A stretch of DNA of 64,000 nt from Colwellia sp. TT2012. Lineage in GTDB: Bacteria; Pseudomonadota; Gammaproteobacteria; Enterobacterales; Alteromonadaceae. The position numbers and the translations under genes were made by a program. The notes beneath the pieces were generated by a model. The model was given only the letters and a program-made list of their open reading frames with translations. It did no database searches and was not told where the DNA came from. This document shows positions 1 through 9,622 of this stretch, piece after piece; the stretch's first letter is position 1, and each line of letters begins with the position of its first letter. The stretch spans positions 248,001 through 312,000 of the forward strand of contig NZ_LJYX01000017.1 in assembly GCF_001440345.1 (NCBI RefSeq), written 5' to 3'.

Positions 1-2
1 TG

Positions 3-80
3 ACGGAGATGGGCCTAGACTGGCTGCAATTGTTAATTGATATGAAAAAAGATTGGCGAAAAATATATTCGTTTAACTAA
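3..80 (+). CDS. C-terminal tail of a gene cut by the window edge
   Basis: An open frame runs from the left edge to a TAA at 78-80 and gives 25 residues ending in KIYSFN. No start is visible, and the fragment is too short to assign a family. It is on the same strand as the sulfatase remnant that follows, about 80 bases away. It may equally be a chance open frame. Confidence 0.3.
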   Translation, partial: TEMGLDWLQLLIDMKKDWRKIYSFN

Positions 81-162
81 AAAATTAGACATCACATAAA
101 ACTCAATAAATAACGAACAATTCTAAGTTAATTATTTTACTAAAAATAAGGGAAATATAAGT

Positions 163-1770
163 ATGATAAGTGTTAAAAAGAGCGCGTTACTGCTGTTACC
201 CCTAATAGCCGTTGCCAGTTTTATCCTGGGTATGCCCTATGGACAAGCCGCAAAAAAACCTAACATTCTAGTGATCATGGGCGAGGACATTGGCTCGAAC
301 AATATTAGCGCCTATAGCCCTGGTGTAATGGGCTATCGCACGCCAAATATTGACCGAATTGCCAATGAATGGGTACTATTCACCGATCATTATGCCCAAC
401 CCAGTTGTACCGCAGGCCTAGCCTCTTTTATTATGGGCACTTACCCAATCCGCTCAGGCATGAACACTGTTGGTATGGTTGGCAGCCATTTAGGCATGCA
501 AGCCGTTGATGTCACTCTGGCCGAAGTACTGAAATAGCTAGGCTATATGACCGGCCAATTTGGTAAAAACCATTTAGGTGATCTCAATAAACATTTACCG
601 ATTTTACATGGTTTTGATGAATTTTATGGTCACTTGTACCACTTAAATGTGCTGCAAGAACCCTTAGATAATGACTACCCTAAGGGCAATAAGTTTTTCA
701 AAAAAATATGGTCCGCGCGGTATCCTACATACTTGGGCCAGCGACACCTATGATAGGTCAATACCTGATGTTAGATTCGGCGAAATCGGTAAACAAAAAA
801 TCATCGATACTTGCCTGCCTGATGAAGCACGTTTAGAGCAACTAGATACCGAATATTTCGATGTCGCTTTTAAATTTTTGTAAAAAGCGAAAAAAATAAA
901 AAAACCTTCTTTATGTGGTTAAATCCAGCGCGGATACATGTATTTAATCGCGAGCAAAAAAAACATCATGAACAAGTTCGTCAGTTTACTAGCTACGATG
1001 ACAATCATGGTGCGGGTATGTTACAGCATGATGAAGATATTGGTCGCTTGTTAGCCAAGTTGGAAGAACTTGGTTTTCTCAACAATACCATTATTGTTTA
1101 TACCACGGATAACGGTCCTGAACATAACACCTATCCTGAAGGCGGTACCACACCATTTCGTGGTGAAAAAATGACTACCTGGGAAGGCGCGTCCGGATGC
1201 CAATGTTAATTCGTTGGCCTGGTCATATCAAAGCGGGTTCTGAAATTAACGGCATTCAAGCACATATGGATATCTTCACCACCTTAGCTGCTGCAGGGAT
1301 TGATACTGATGACTTGGCAGAACGTCTTAAAAAAGGCGATAAAGTTGGCACTGATACCGTTAAAAAAGTTTACTTAGATGGTGTGAAAAATCTGGATTAC
1401 TGGACAGGAAAAAGTGATAAATCAGAACATAATTACTGTATCTATTGGGCCGAATCCAGTCCAAATGCTATTCGTGTTAATCAATGGAAAGCACATTTTG
1501 CTGTACGTGACGGCTATTACGGCACGACTACGAAAATTGAACTGCCTTGGGTCTATAGTTTACGGCAAGACCCGTTTGAATCATACGGACAGGATCCCAG
1601 ACCACCAGCAAATTTTTTGCAACACAAGTCTTGGATGTTCAATATAGTGGCCGCAAAAATGGGCGCCCATATTCAAACACTGATAGAGTTTCCACCCAGC
1701 CAAAAAACCGACCACGCTCTCCATTGAGAAACTGGTGGCCGAATCGATGAAAAACCACACGGCAGATTAA
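163..1770 (+). pseudogene. decayed arylsulfatase
   Basis: The pieces read in order as one periplasmic sulfatase of the alkaline phosphatase superfamily. They run from a signal peptide (residues 1-29) through NILVIMGEDIG and the active-site region PSCTAGLASF to a C-terminus readable up to the TAA at 1768. The reading frame breaks repeatedly: an in-frame TAG at 535-537, a shift near 735, a stop at 881-883 with a shift in an A-rich run near 890-905, and further shifts near 1195 and 1705. In active enzymes of this class the cysteine that becomes formylglycine sits in C-x-x-x-R; here the arginine is leucine, so the catalytic motif is damaged too. This is a clear pseudogene of a sulfate-ester scavenging enzyme. 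The substrate cannot be inferred. Confidence 0.87.
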
Positions 1771-1790
1771 ATTAAGCTGTTGAGGTTAAG

Positions 1791-1820
1791 ATAAAGCCAG
1801 CAAATATTTGCTGGCTTTAT
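1791..1820. terminator. bidirectional hairpin terminator
   Basis: A perfect 30-base palindrome with 15-base arms (ATAAAGCCAGCAAAT and its complement) lies between the convergent sulfatase remnant and the MetA-type gene. It is followed by T-rich sequence on the plus strand, so it can serve both genes. Confidence 0.75.
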
Positions 1821-1873
1821 TATTGTTGGTCGGTTAAAAATCACCTCAAGCTAAAGACTATTGTTGATTATTA

Positions 1874-2824
1874 TTAAAATTTAGCGACCACTTTTAAAAA
1901 AATGGTATCGCCTTTAACCCGCCTAGTGGTATCAAATTCGTGTAACCATTTCAATTCGGCCAAGATATCGGTATTGCCCACCTTGTTGATAAAGGAAATG
2001 GTGGGACCAGCGCCGACTGAGTGTGATTTAAAGTCGCCATAAGTAGCACCATCGCCACTATCGCCAGTGATTTGTTTATAATAAAATCCGGTAACACCCA
2101 CGCCAGCCAAACCGCCCCACAAAGGAAAGTGTTGCGCTAAAGTAGCATCAATATGAGCCTGAACACCTGATTTATATTGGGTGTCGTCATTTTCGGCATT
2201 AAAGTCTATACCGGCAAATACACTGGCTTCTATACCATTTTTTTGGCCAAAATATACCGCAGCTATGGTCGGTTCCACCGTCCAGAAGTTTTTGCCGGTA
2301 TTAGCCAAGTCACCCACTTGATAACTGCCGGTGGGTGCGTATAACGCCAGTCGATAATTAATATTCAAATCAGCATTAATATTTTGATTAAGCATGATCG
2401 GCATGAAAATAATATCACCTAGGGCATTATCACGATCGGTTTTACGAAAACTAGCATCATCACCTGTTGAAACATCGGCACTGACTTGCATATCAAGAAA
2501 GGGAATAGTGGTGCTAAAGGCATAACTCCAGTTTTCACCAAAGCCTAAGGAAGTTAAATCAATGTCTGGCCGATACAGCAAGGTTAACGCTACGGCTTTT
2601 GAACTAACATCAATATTGGCCGCATCAAGTCCAGCAAAAAGAATGCTTTTTTGATAACTACCATTATATTCCAGCACGTTTAACCGGGTAATAAAGGTTG
2701 GTTCTGGGGGCACACCATCAATAAATGAAGACATCGAACCAGGCATATAATGACCGCTGCCGCCTTCTTCAGCCATAATTGGCAGGGCAAAAAGACCCGC
2801 AAGCAAGGAGAGTTTTTTAAGCAT
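1874..2824 (-). CDS. outer-membrane MetA-pathway/SphA-type protein
   Basis: The 316-residue protein has a cleavable signal peptide (about residues 1-18, cutting after PIMA). A body of alternating hydrophobic strands follows, ending in a terminal phenylalanine (LKVVAKF), which is typical of an outer-membrane beta-barrel. The N-terminal GGSGHYMPGS segment followed by 'FIDGVPPEP' is characteristic of the 'putative MetA-pathway of phenol degradation' (Phenol_MetA_deg) family, thought to be outer-membrane channels for hydrophobic compounds. The substrate is unknown. It is monocistronic, convergent with the sulfatase remnant. The start is the only Met directly before the signal peptide. Confidence 0.8.
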   Translation of the reverse strand: MLKKLSLLAGLFALPIMAEEGGSGHYMPGSMSSFIDGVPPEPTFITRLNVLEYNGSYQKSILFAGLDAANIDVSSKAVALTLLYRPDIDLTSLGFGENWSYAFSTTIPFLDMQVSADVSTGDDASFRKTDRDNALGDIIFMPIMLNQNINADLNINYRLALYAPTGSYQVGDLANTGKNFWTVEPTIAAVYFGQKNGIEASVFAGIDFNAENDDTQYKSGVQAHIDATLAQHFPLWGGLAGVGVTGFYYKQITGDSGDGATYGDFKSHSVGAGPTISFINKVGNTDILAELKWLHEFDTTRRVKGDTIFLKVVAKF

Positions 2825-3140
2825 ATTATTCCTTTGAAATAGGCAGCTTTATAATATAAAACCATCTGATTACAATGTTAATTTGATGAAAGTATTGTAC
2901 TTATATTACAAATAAAAACAACATATTACATGGATAGGTAGCAATCAATTTTAAAGCGGCTAAATACTCCGTACCTAAACCAGCTAAACCAGAATTAATT
3001 CACGCATCAGCCTTTATTTCAACAAGTAATTTATACGACATTATTTAGTTTTCCTGTATCTAAAAGTCTCGATTTATGCGATATTATCGGCAAATAATCC
3101 TCCTCCGTTTAACCTAGTTAACTGCACTTAGGTACCTAAT
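2825..3140. other. intergenic region, no gene seen
   Basis: This AT-rich stretch separates two divergent genes and must hold both promoters. I see no convincing RNA gene, repeat or ORF. A short open run near 2949-3050 has no start or family resemblance that I recognise. Confidence 0.5.
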
Positions 3141-3557
3141 ATGAAAGCCCCTTTATACGATGACATTCTAGCCATTTGCCAAGAAATCGCTGACGCATCC
3201 GCAACTGACAATGAAGAATTAAGACTTGCTAGCTGTAAAAAATTACAAGTACTTTGTGCGACCAACCAAGGCTCGCCAAAAGATCATCCGCTACAATGGG
3301 AAGCACTTGCTGACTTTACCGAAGATGGCGAGCAAGCCATGGATATTTATCAAGTTGCTTTAGCAATAGCAGAGAAGTTAAGTTTAGCTACTTTTAGCGC
3401 CTCAGTTTATTTAGCAATGGCACAACGTCAAGTTGAATTTGAAGAAAAAGACAAGGCACTGGTTTTTGCTAATAAAGCGAATGATGCTGCCCAAAACATT
3501 GATAGCGAAGAGTTGAAAACTGAAATCACTGAGCTATTAACGCAACTAACTAAGTAA
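3141..3557 (+). CDS. hypothetical helical (TPR-like) protein
   Basis: The 138-residue protein is acidic, all-helical in appearance and has no signal peptide. Two segments, about residues 60-85 and 90-125, have the small/large residue alternation of helix-turn-helix pairs seen in tetratricopeptide-type proteins (AMDIYQVALAIAEKL, then KALVFANKANDAA). I do not recognise the family. It lies 26 bases before the S4-domain gene on the same strand, so the two are probably co-transcribed. A weak AGG lies a little upstream of the ATG. Confidence 0.72.
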   Translation: MKAPLYDDILAICQEIADASATDNEELRLASCKKLQVLCATNQGSPKDHPLQWEALADFTEDGEQAMDIYQVALAIAEKLSLATFSASVYLAMAQRQVEFEEKDKALVFANKANDAAQNIDSEELKTEITELLTQLTK

Positions 3558-3583
3558 GTAATCAATGAGTTTACGAGAAATCT

Positions 3584-4036
3584 ATGTCAGAAAGTTACTT
3601 AGTTATTGAATTAAATCAGCAACCCATTGAGCTATGTAAGTTACTTAAAATAGCTAACTTGGTCAGTGGTGGCGGTGAAGCAAAAGTCGTGATCAGCGAA
3701 GGATATGTTTTACTTAATGGTGAAGTGGAATACCAAAAACGTAAAAAAGTTTATCATCAAGATGTCATTGAGTTTAATGGCGAAGTGGTACAGTTAATCA
3801 TCAATGAAGAATTAACTGAAACTTCGACTGAAAACGAGCACCTTGCAGAAGATACACTTGCCCAAGCAAGCGAAGTTGCTGCTCATCCATTGCCAAAGAA
3901 AAAGGCACATTCCAAAAATAAGCCCGCTAAAAAGAAACCGGCAAAACAAGCGAGTAAAAATAATACTCCAGCTCAGGTTAAAACGAATAATGAACAAGAA
4001 ATGATACCGAAAAAAAGACGGCCTATTTCCTTTTAA
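3584..4036 (+). CDS. S4-domain RNA-binding protein, YbcJ-like, with basic tail
   Basis: Residues 10-70 match the small S4-like YbcJ family: IELCKLLKIANLVSGGGEAK, then a beta hairpin with GYVLLNGEVEYQKRKKV. These proteins bind structured RNA through the S4 fold. Family members are usually about 70 residues. This one has an 80-residue C-terminal extension that is acidic at first and then Lys/Ala/Pro-rich (about residues 100-148), probably disordered and likely to add nucleic-acid affinity. It follows the helical hypothetical gene closely. The cellular target is not known. Confidence 0.85.
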   Translation: MSESYLVIELNQQPIELCKLLKIANLVSGGGEAKVVISEGYVLLNGEVEYQKRKKVYHQDVIEFNGEVVQLIINEELTETSTENEHLAEDTLAQASEVAAHPLPKKKAHSKNKPAKKKPAKQASKNNTPAQVKTNNEQEMIPKKRRPISF

Positions 4037-4077
4037 TAACTTAAGTGAAGAACTTAGCTTAATAATTATTCAACTAT

Positions 4078-4122
4078 GGTTAATGAGAATTTTGTACAAA
4101 GGTGACTAAGTACTCATTAACC
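4078..4122. terminator. possible hairpin terminator
   Basis: The inverted repeat GGTTAATGAG / CTCATTAACC has a 25-base loop and is followed by T-rich sequence. It lies between the convergent S4 gene and the GNAT gene. The large loop makes it uncertain. Confidence 0.4.
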
Positions 4123-4163
4123 TTTACTCTTTATTTATAAAAAATTTACTGATAAAAATAGAG

Positions 4164-4646
4164 TTATAACACTTTTTCCCAGAACATCGCTTTACCCGTT
4201 TTTTCATCGAGTTCATAGCCGGTAAAACCTAATTTTTTATAGGCATTTTGCGCGATAACATTCCCCTCTAACACTTCAAGGGTTAGTTTACAGTAACCAC
4301 GTGCCCGCGATATTTTTTCGGCCTCAACAAACAGCTTTTGACTTAGACCTAAGCCTCGGTATTCTTTTAACACGCCACAATCATGGATATTCAGTAAAGG
4401 TTTACATTTAAACGTTGAGAAACCTTCAACACAATTAAGTATACCTGCGGGTTTGCCATCAACATAACAAAGTAAGGTTAAAAAATCATTGCGCGCGGCT
4501 AAAGTAGCAACCAAGTTTTGTTGAACCTCATCAGTGAGTGCTTCCCCTCCGCCCATAGGGTCGAGGGCATAGGCATTTAACAGCATCACTAAATCTTTGC
4601 CGTGTTGCTCATTATGATAATTTGCTTGAATTAATGTTATTTGCAC
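4164..4646 (-). CDS. GNAT-family N-acetyltransferase
   Basis: This 160-residue protein has the GCN5-related acetyltransferase fold. The acetyl-CoA pyrophosphate loop is seen as GVLKEYRGLGLSQKL (about residues 88-102), and the C-terminal motif as LEVLEGNVIAQNAYKKLGF. It would transfer an acetyl group from acetyl-CoA to an amine, with the substrate unknown. The start is GTG at 4646, chosen because an AGGA lies about 6 bases before it. It is divergent from the potassium channel gene, with only 47 bases between them. Confidence 0.86.
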   Translation of the reverse strand: MQITLIQANYHNEQHGKDLVMLLNAYALDPMGGGEALTDEVQQNLVATLAARNDFLTLLCYVDGKPAGILNCVEGFSTFKCKPLLNIHDCGVLKEYRGLGLSQKLFVEAEKISRARGYCKLTLEVLEGNVIAQNAYKKLGFTGYELDEKTGKAMFWEKVL

Positions 4647-4693
4647 ACCAGTTCCTATTTTTACTTTTTGATGGAGCGCACTATACTCTTTAA

Positions 4694-5692
4694 ATGAATA
4701 AAATAAAGTTATTGTGCCAATATCAAGACCCCGATAGCACCGAGCAACAAGCCTACTGCTGCCAGGGTGAAGCCAATGGCTCTGGCTTTTGTTACTGGCA
4801 TGATCAGGCGATCGATAAAACCGGCGCAGAGGTAAAACAGCGTTTAGAGAAATACGCGCAAGAAGGTGGCATGTTGCGCGGCATCATACTAACTCGTGCT
4901 CAACTCCAAGGCATAGATTTAGTCAACCATGATAAAAGATTGGGCTATGATTTTTCCTACGCCGATTTTTATCACGCTAACCTACGAAGTGGCCACTTAT
5001 TTAATATTAACTTACAACATGCCAGTGTGATGAAAGCTGATTTGCGTGATGCCAACCTCAATTGTGCCAATTTATCGAGCGCAAATCTGCTCGGGGTAAA
5101 ATGGATCGGCAGTAAATTTGAAAATGTCAAAATAGGCGATAAAATCAAGCAAGAACTTGCCGCCAGAGCCGCTTTGTTAGCCAAAGATAAACAAGCAAAT
5201 ATCGATTTTCTCGAACAGGCAGAAGAAATATATCGCGATTTACGCAAACATGCTGAACACCAAGGTATTTTCACCTTATCTGGCTATTTTATTCAAAAAG
5301 AGCTGACCATGCGCCGTTTGCAATTACCGCGTTATAGTATCAAGCGTACTATTTCAAAACTGGTCGATATTTTTTGCGGCTATGGGGAAGCGCCACTACG
5401 CATCATAGGTTTATCCATGGCGATTATTTTACTTTGCGCCATCATTTATGCTTTTACTGGCCTAAGTTATAACGGTGAGATTCAAGCGGTCAGCAGCGAA
5501 CAGTTAATGGAAGAAAATGTAGCCTTCTTCTTTTCTTCGCTTTACTATTCGGTGGTGACCTTTACCACCTTAGGTTATGGCGACTTTACCCCTGTGGGCA
5601 TATCCCGCGCCATTGCAGCGCTAGAAGCGTTTACCGGCAGTTTTACTATCGCCCTGTTTGTGGTGGTTTTTGTTAAGAAAATGACCCGCTAA
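4694..5692 (+). CDS. pentapeptide-repeat potassium channel
   Basis: This 332-residue fusion has an unusual layout. The N-terminus has clustered Cys/His (C8, C22, C23, C33, H36) that could bind a metal. Residues about 75-135 form A(D/N)Lxx pentapeptide repeats (ADLRDANLNCANLSSANLL). A helical linker follows, then a two-helix pore module: a membrane helix at about 236-256, a pore loop with the selectivity filter TTLGYGDF (about 290-298), and a last helix at about 308-328. The filter identifies a K+ channel of the Ion_trans_2 class with no voltage sensor. The cytosolic pentapeptide domain is presumably regulatory. No strong ribosome-binding site is seen before the ATG. Confidence 0.87.
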   Translation: MNKIKLLCQYQDPDSTEQQAYCCQGEANGSGFCYWHDQAIDKTGAEVKQRLEKYAQEGGMLRGIILTRAQLQGIDLVNHDKRLGYDFSYADFYHANLRSGHLFNINLQHASVMKADLRDANLNCANLSSANLLGVKWIGSKFENVKIGDKIKQELAARAALLAKDKQANIDFLEQAEEIYRDLRKHAEHQGIFTLSGYFIQKELTMRRLQLPRYSIKRTISKLVDIFCGYGEAPLRIIGLSMAIILLCAIIYAFTGLSYNGEIQAVSSEQLMEENVAFFFSSLYYSVVTFTTLGYGDFTPVGISRAIAALEAFTGSFTIALFVVVFVKKMTR

Positions 5693-5830
5693 GCTTTTAG
5701 CCGTTGTTATCACGCCTAATATAGTCACTAAGTCATAAATAATACATTTATTACTTTTTCATAGGCTGACCCCCTGATAGAATAACGGCAATTTTATATT
5801 CCCCCCCTATTCTTACGGAAATCATAAGCC

Positions 5831-7528
5831 ATGCGTACCAGTCAATATTTACTGTCTACCCTTAAAGAAACCCCTGCCAGTGCAGAAGTTATCAGTCATC
5901 AATTGATGTTACGAGCAGGTCTTGTTCGTAACCTTGCTTCAGGGTTATATACTTGGTTACCAACAGGTTTACGCGTGTTGAAAAAAGTGGAGAACATTGT
6001 CCGTGAAGAAATGCAACGTGCAGGCGCTAACGAAATATTAATGCCTATGGTGCAACCTGCAGATTTATGGCAAGAGTCTGGTCGTTTAGACGATTATGGC
6101 CCGGAGTTATTACGGTTAAAAGATCGTCATCAACGTGATTTTGTTTTGGGGCCAACCCATGAAGAAGTGGTCACTAAGCTAGTCGCTAACGAACTTAGTA
6201 GTTACAAGCAATTACCTTTAACTGTTTTTCAAATTCAAACAAAATTCCGCGATGAAATTCGTCCTCGTTTTGGTGTGATGCGTGGCCGTGAATTCTTAAT
6301 GAAAGATGCTTATTCTTTTCATTTAGAAGACGAGTGTTTAGAAAAAACCTATCAAATTATGTTTGATGCTTATTGCCGTATATTTGAACGTCTTGAACTA
6401 GACTTCCGTCCGGTTATAGCGGATGCTGGTTCAATTGGCGGTGAAAAATCACATGAATTCCATGTACTTGCTGACTCAGGTGAAGATGACATTGCTTTTA
6501 GTGATGCCAGCGATTTCGCCGCAAACATTGAAAAAGCCGAAGCATTAGCACCAAAAGGTGAACGTGCCGAGCCGAGTCAAAAAATCGAAACAGTAGAGTT
6601 AAAACTTGAGCGTTTAATAAAAACCTTAGAGCTAGATGTAAAAACCACCGTGAAGACTTTGTTAGTTATTGGCGCAACGGCAGAAGGTGAACCGATAAAA
6701 ATAGTTGCTCTAGTGCTACGAGGCGATCATCAACTCAATGAAGTTAAAGTTGAGAATTTAGCAGGAATTGCTTCACCGTTAACATTCGCGACGGACGAAC
6801 AAGTATCCGCTATTGCTAACTGCCATAGCAGCTCATTAGGACCTAAAGGCTTAACTATTGAGGTGATTGTTGATCGTAGTGCCGCTCACTTAAGCGATTT
6901 TGTCTGTGGTGCCAACGAGAATGGTCGCTCTTTTACGGGTGTTAACTGGCAACGTGATTGTGGAGAAATTAATATACAAGATATCCGTAATGTTGTTGCT
7001 GGCGACCCTAGCCCATGTGGTCAAGGGACTATCGAAATAAAACGCGGTATTGAAGTGGGTCATATTTTCCAATTAGGTCGAAAATATGCTGAGTCGATGA
7101 AGTGTTCGGTACTCAATGAAAATGGTAAAAACCAAACCTTAACCATGGGTTGTTACGGTATTGGTGTTTCACGTATTGTTGCGGCCGCTATCGAACAAAA
7201 CCACGATAAATACGGCATTAAATGGCCTAAGGCCATTGCACCATTTCAAGTAGCGATTGTGCCAATGAATATGGCTAAATCAGCTCGAGTAAAAGAAACG
7301 GCGGAAGCCTTATATGAGTCTATGCTTCAGGCTGGTATTGAAGTATTGTTTGATGACAGAAAAGAGCGCCCAGGTGTTATGTTTGCTGACCACGAATTAA
7401 TAGGTACACCCTTATTAGTTATCATTGGTGAACGGAATCTAGATGCTCAACAAGTAGAGCTTAAAAACCGTCTTACTGGTGAAAAATCATTAATCGCTAT
7501 TGATGACGTTATGGCTTTATTTAACTAA
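5831..7528 (+). CDS. proS: prolyl-tRNA synthetase
   Basis: At 565 residues it is close in length to bacterial-type ProRS. It charges tRNA-Pro in the cytoplasm. Class II motifs are visible: GPTHEEVV (about residue 109), motif 2 around [20 protein letters not shown], and motif 3 [11 protein letters not shown] (about 436-446). Between motifs 2 and 3, residues about 225-400 form the INS domain that clears misacylated Ala-tRNA-Pro. The C-terminal anticodon-binding domain ends the protein. It is monocistronic, with a strong terminator 50 bases after the stop. The ATG is followed by the conserved [15 protein letters not shown] start. Confidence 0.98.
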   Translation: MRTSQYLLSTLKETPASAEVISHQLMLRAGLVRNLASGLYTWLPTGLRVLKKVENIVREEMQRAGANEILMPMVQPADLWQESGRLDDYGPELLRLKDRHQRDFVLGPTHEEVVTKLVANELSSYKQLPLTVFQIQTKFRDEIRPRFGVMRGREFLMKDAYSFHLEDECLEKTYQIMFDAYCRIFERLELDFRPVIADAGSIGGEKSHEFHVLADSGEDDIAFSDASDFAANIEKAEALAPKGERAEPSQKIETVELKLERLIKTLELDVKTTVKTLLVIGATAEGEPIKIVALVLRGDHQLNEVKVENLAGIASPLTFATDEQVSAIANCHSSSLGPKGLTIEVIVDRSAAHLSDFVCGANENGRSFTGVNWQRDCGEINIQDIRNVVAGDPSPCGQGTIEIKRGIEVGHIFQLGRKYAESMKCSVLNENGKNQTLTMGCYGIGVSRIVAAAIEQNHDKYGIKWPKAIAPFQVAIVPMNMAKSARVKETAEALYESMLQAGIEVLFDDRKERPGVMFADHELIGTPLLVIIGERNLDAQQVELKNRLTGEKSLIAIDDVMALFN

Positions 7529-7577
7529 GTTAAGATAACTAAATTAGTGGCATTAAATAACGAGTAATATTGATAAT

Positions 7578-7602
7578 AAGGGGCTTAGGCCCCTTTTTTT
7601 TT
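7578..7602 (+). terminator. proS terminator
   Basis: The hairpin AAGGGGC-TTAG-GCCCCTT runs directly into a nine-T tract about 50 bases after the proS stop. It is a canonical intrinsic terminator. Confidence 0.88.
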
Positions 7603-8231
7603 CAAACGAGTTACTTAGCGCACTATCGGTGAATAGACAGTGATTATAGCTTCGTTGCTACCTAATAAAAGTAACTAGGATTATATGTCACCATTGCAAG
7701 AGCTATCACATAAGCCTTACTGACAGTTTGGTTGAAAAGCATCATAGTACGATACGTTAACGTTAAGATCTTGCCAGTTCGCGGTCGAGCAAACAAGGGG
7801 ATCGGAAATCGCCTTTCTTCAATATCGCTATCAATGCGGCCTAAACATATTCCTATTCGTGACGGCTGAGTCGCATTGACTACAATAATGTCGCTTACGC
7901 CCAATATTAAATGAAAAACAGTTCAACTACTCACCTAATGAACATTGTCGGCCAACCTTAAAATCATCATCAATTTTTTACTCATAAAACACTAGCAATT
8001 TCACCCTCGCCACTATCGGCTCAACAAGCCAGTTAAATAGTTAATACAGTTGTAACCTTATCGGCCAGTGAACTTATCTAAAGGGCGTATAATCATGGCA
8101 ATATGCCATTTAGAGATAAAATCTGACAATTTAGCATAAAAAAAAGCCAAATTAAGGCTTTCAAAACAGCTAATTATTGGCAACAATGACATGTTCTCTT
8201 TTTCTCCCTTTACTTAAGAAGTACCCTACTG
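7603..8231. other. intergenic region between proS and alaA
   Basis: This 630-base gap holds no gene I can support. A reverse-strand 80-codon open frame (7662-7904) has no recognisable family, and its final residues look random. A small hairpin, AAAGCC/GGCTTT at 8143-8161, faces a T-run on the minus strand and looks like a terminator with no gene in front of it. The gap may be remnant sequence plus the alaA promoter. Confidence 0.45.
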
Positions 8232-9455
8232 ATGAAAGCTATTACCAAGTCCTCTAAACTCAATAATGTCCGTTACCAAATTAGAGGACAAATAGCAGCG
8301 GCGGCGAAGCGCCTTGAAGATGAAGGTCATAAAATTCTTAAACTCAATATTGGTAATCCTGCCCCATTTGGTTTTGAAGCACCTGATGATATTTTAAAAG
8401 ATGTTATTCACAACCTACCAAACTCTCAAGGTTATGCCGAGTCTCAGGGAATCTATTCAGCACGAGTTGCCGTGATGCAGTATTTTCAACAACAAGGCAT
8501 TAAAGATGTCAGTGTTGATGATATTTATCTGGGCAACGGTGTCAGTGAGTTAATTGTTATGGCTATGCAAGCCTTACTAAATAATGACGATGAAGTATTA
8601 ATTCCAGCGCCAGACTATCCCTTATGGACAGCTGCAGTGTCACTTTCCGGTGGTAGCCCGGTACATTATCATTGTGATGATGAAAATTTCTGGTATCCAA
8701 ACCTTAAAGATATGGCGGCAAAGATCACTAAAAAGACCAAAGCCATTGTATTGATTAACCCAAACAACCCAACTGGTGCGGTTTACCCCGAAGAGGTTTT
8801 ACAGGGAATTATTTCCCTGGCTCGTCAACATGATTTAATCATTTTCAGTGATGAAATTTACGATAAAATTTTATATGATCAAGCCAAACATATTCCCACC
8901 GCAAGTCTGGCTCAAGATGTGTTAATCATTACCATGGGCGGTCTGTCCAAAAACTATCGTATTGCTGGTTTTAGAGCCGGTTGGTTGGTGATATCAGGGC
9001 CAAAAATTCATGCCGAAGATTATATTGAAGGACTATCCATGCTTTCTTCTATGCGTCTTTGTGCCAATGTCCCTTGCCAGCATGCTATTCAAACCGCACT
9101 GGGTGGCTACCAAAGTATTAATGAACTTATTAAAGGTGATGGTCGTTTATTAAAGCAGCGAAATATTGCCACCAAGATGATCAACGACATTGATGGTTTA
9201 TCTTGTCAGCCCGCCATGGGCGCTTTATATCTTTTTGTTAAAGTTGACCAAGAAAAATTTAATATTGAAAATGATGAGCAAATGATTTTAGACTTGCTCA
9301 AACAAGAAAAGATATTACTGGTTCACGGCAGCGCCTTTAACATTAAAGAGCAGAACTACTTCCGCTTAGTGTTTTTGCCTCATGTTGATGAGTTAATTCC
9401 AGCCATTGAGAAAATAAAAAACTTTTTTTCTACTTACAAACAAGTTACCACATAG
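8232..9455 (+). CDS. alaA: PLP-dependent aminotransferase, AlaA type
   Basis: This 407-residue fold-type I aminotransferase closely resembles E. coli AlaA (YfbQ), which makes alanine from pyruvate and glutamate. Visible features are KLNIGNPAPFGF near the N-terminus, the Asn-Pro segment INPNNPTGAVYP (about 178-189), the Asp of SDEIYDK that contacts the pyridine ring, and the Schiff-base lysine in GGLSKNYRIAGFRAGW (about residue 241). An Arg for the substrate carboxylate lies in YFRLVFLP. It is monocistronic. Several AlaA-like enzymes overlap in specificity, so the exact amino donor is inferred. Confidence 0.86.
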   Translation: MKAITKSSKLNNVRYQIRGQIAAAAKRLEDEGHKILKLNIGNPAPFGFEAPDDILKDVIHNLPNSQGYAESQGIYSARVAVMQYFQQQGIKDVSVDDIYLGNGVSELIVMAMQALLNNDDEVLIPAPDYPLWTAAVSLSGGSPVHYHCDDENFWYPNLKDMAAKITKKTKAIVLINPNNPTGAVYPEEVLQGIISLARQHDLIIFSDEIYDKILYDQAKHIPTASLAQDVLIITMGGLSKNYRIAGFRAGWLVISGPKIHAEDYIEGLSMLSSMRLCANVPCQHAIQTALGGYQSINELIKGDGRLLKQRNIATKMINDIDGLSCQPAMGALYLFVKVDQEKFNIENDEQMILDLLKQEKILLVHGSAFNIKEQNYFRLVFLPHVDELIPAIEKIKNFFSTYKQVTT

Positions 9456-9476
9456 CTAAATAAGTCATAGCTTTTT

Positions 9477-9504
9477 AGCACTCGTTATTATAATAACGAG
9501 TGCT
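9477..9504. terminator. perfect 28-base palindrome after alaA
   Basis: AGCACTCGTTATTA and its exact complement sit back to back, 21 bases after the alaA stop and before the convergent HD-GYP gene. A T-run is present only on the left side. It is probably a bidirectional terminator, though a protein-binding site is possible. Confidence 0.5.
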
Positions 9505-9622
9505 AATGCAACATTTATTTAGCCCCGTGACCATTGTTAATGCGTGAGTTTTAGCATGGCTTAATTTTTTTCGACAAGGCGCATGATTGACTAATAAGCG
9601 AGTACAAATTAACGAGCACTAA

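Noticed and set aside
535..537. Programmed TAG readthrough in the sulfatase
   Set aside because: Many other frameshifts and a further stop follow, so it is simple decay.
7662..7904. 80-codon reverse-strand ORF after proS
   Set aside because: It has no recognisable family, no good ribosome-binding site and unusual composition; I treat it as non-coding.
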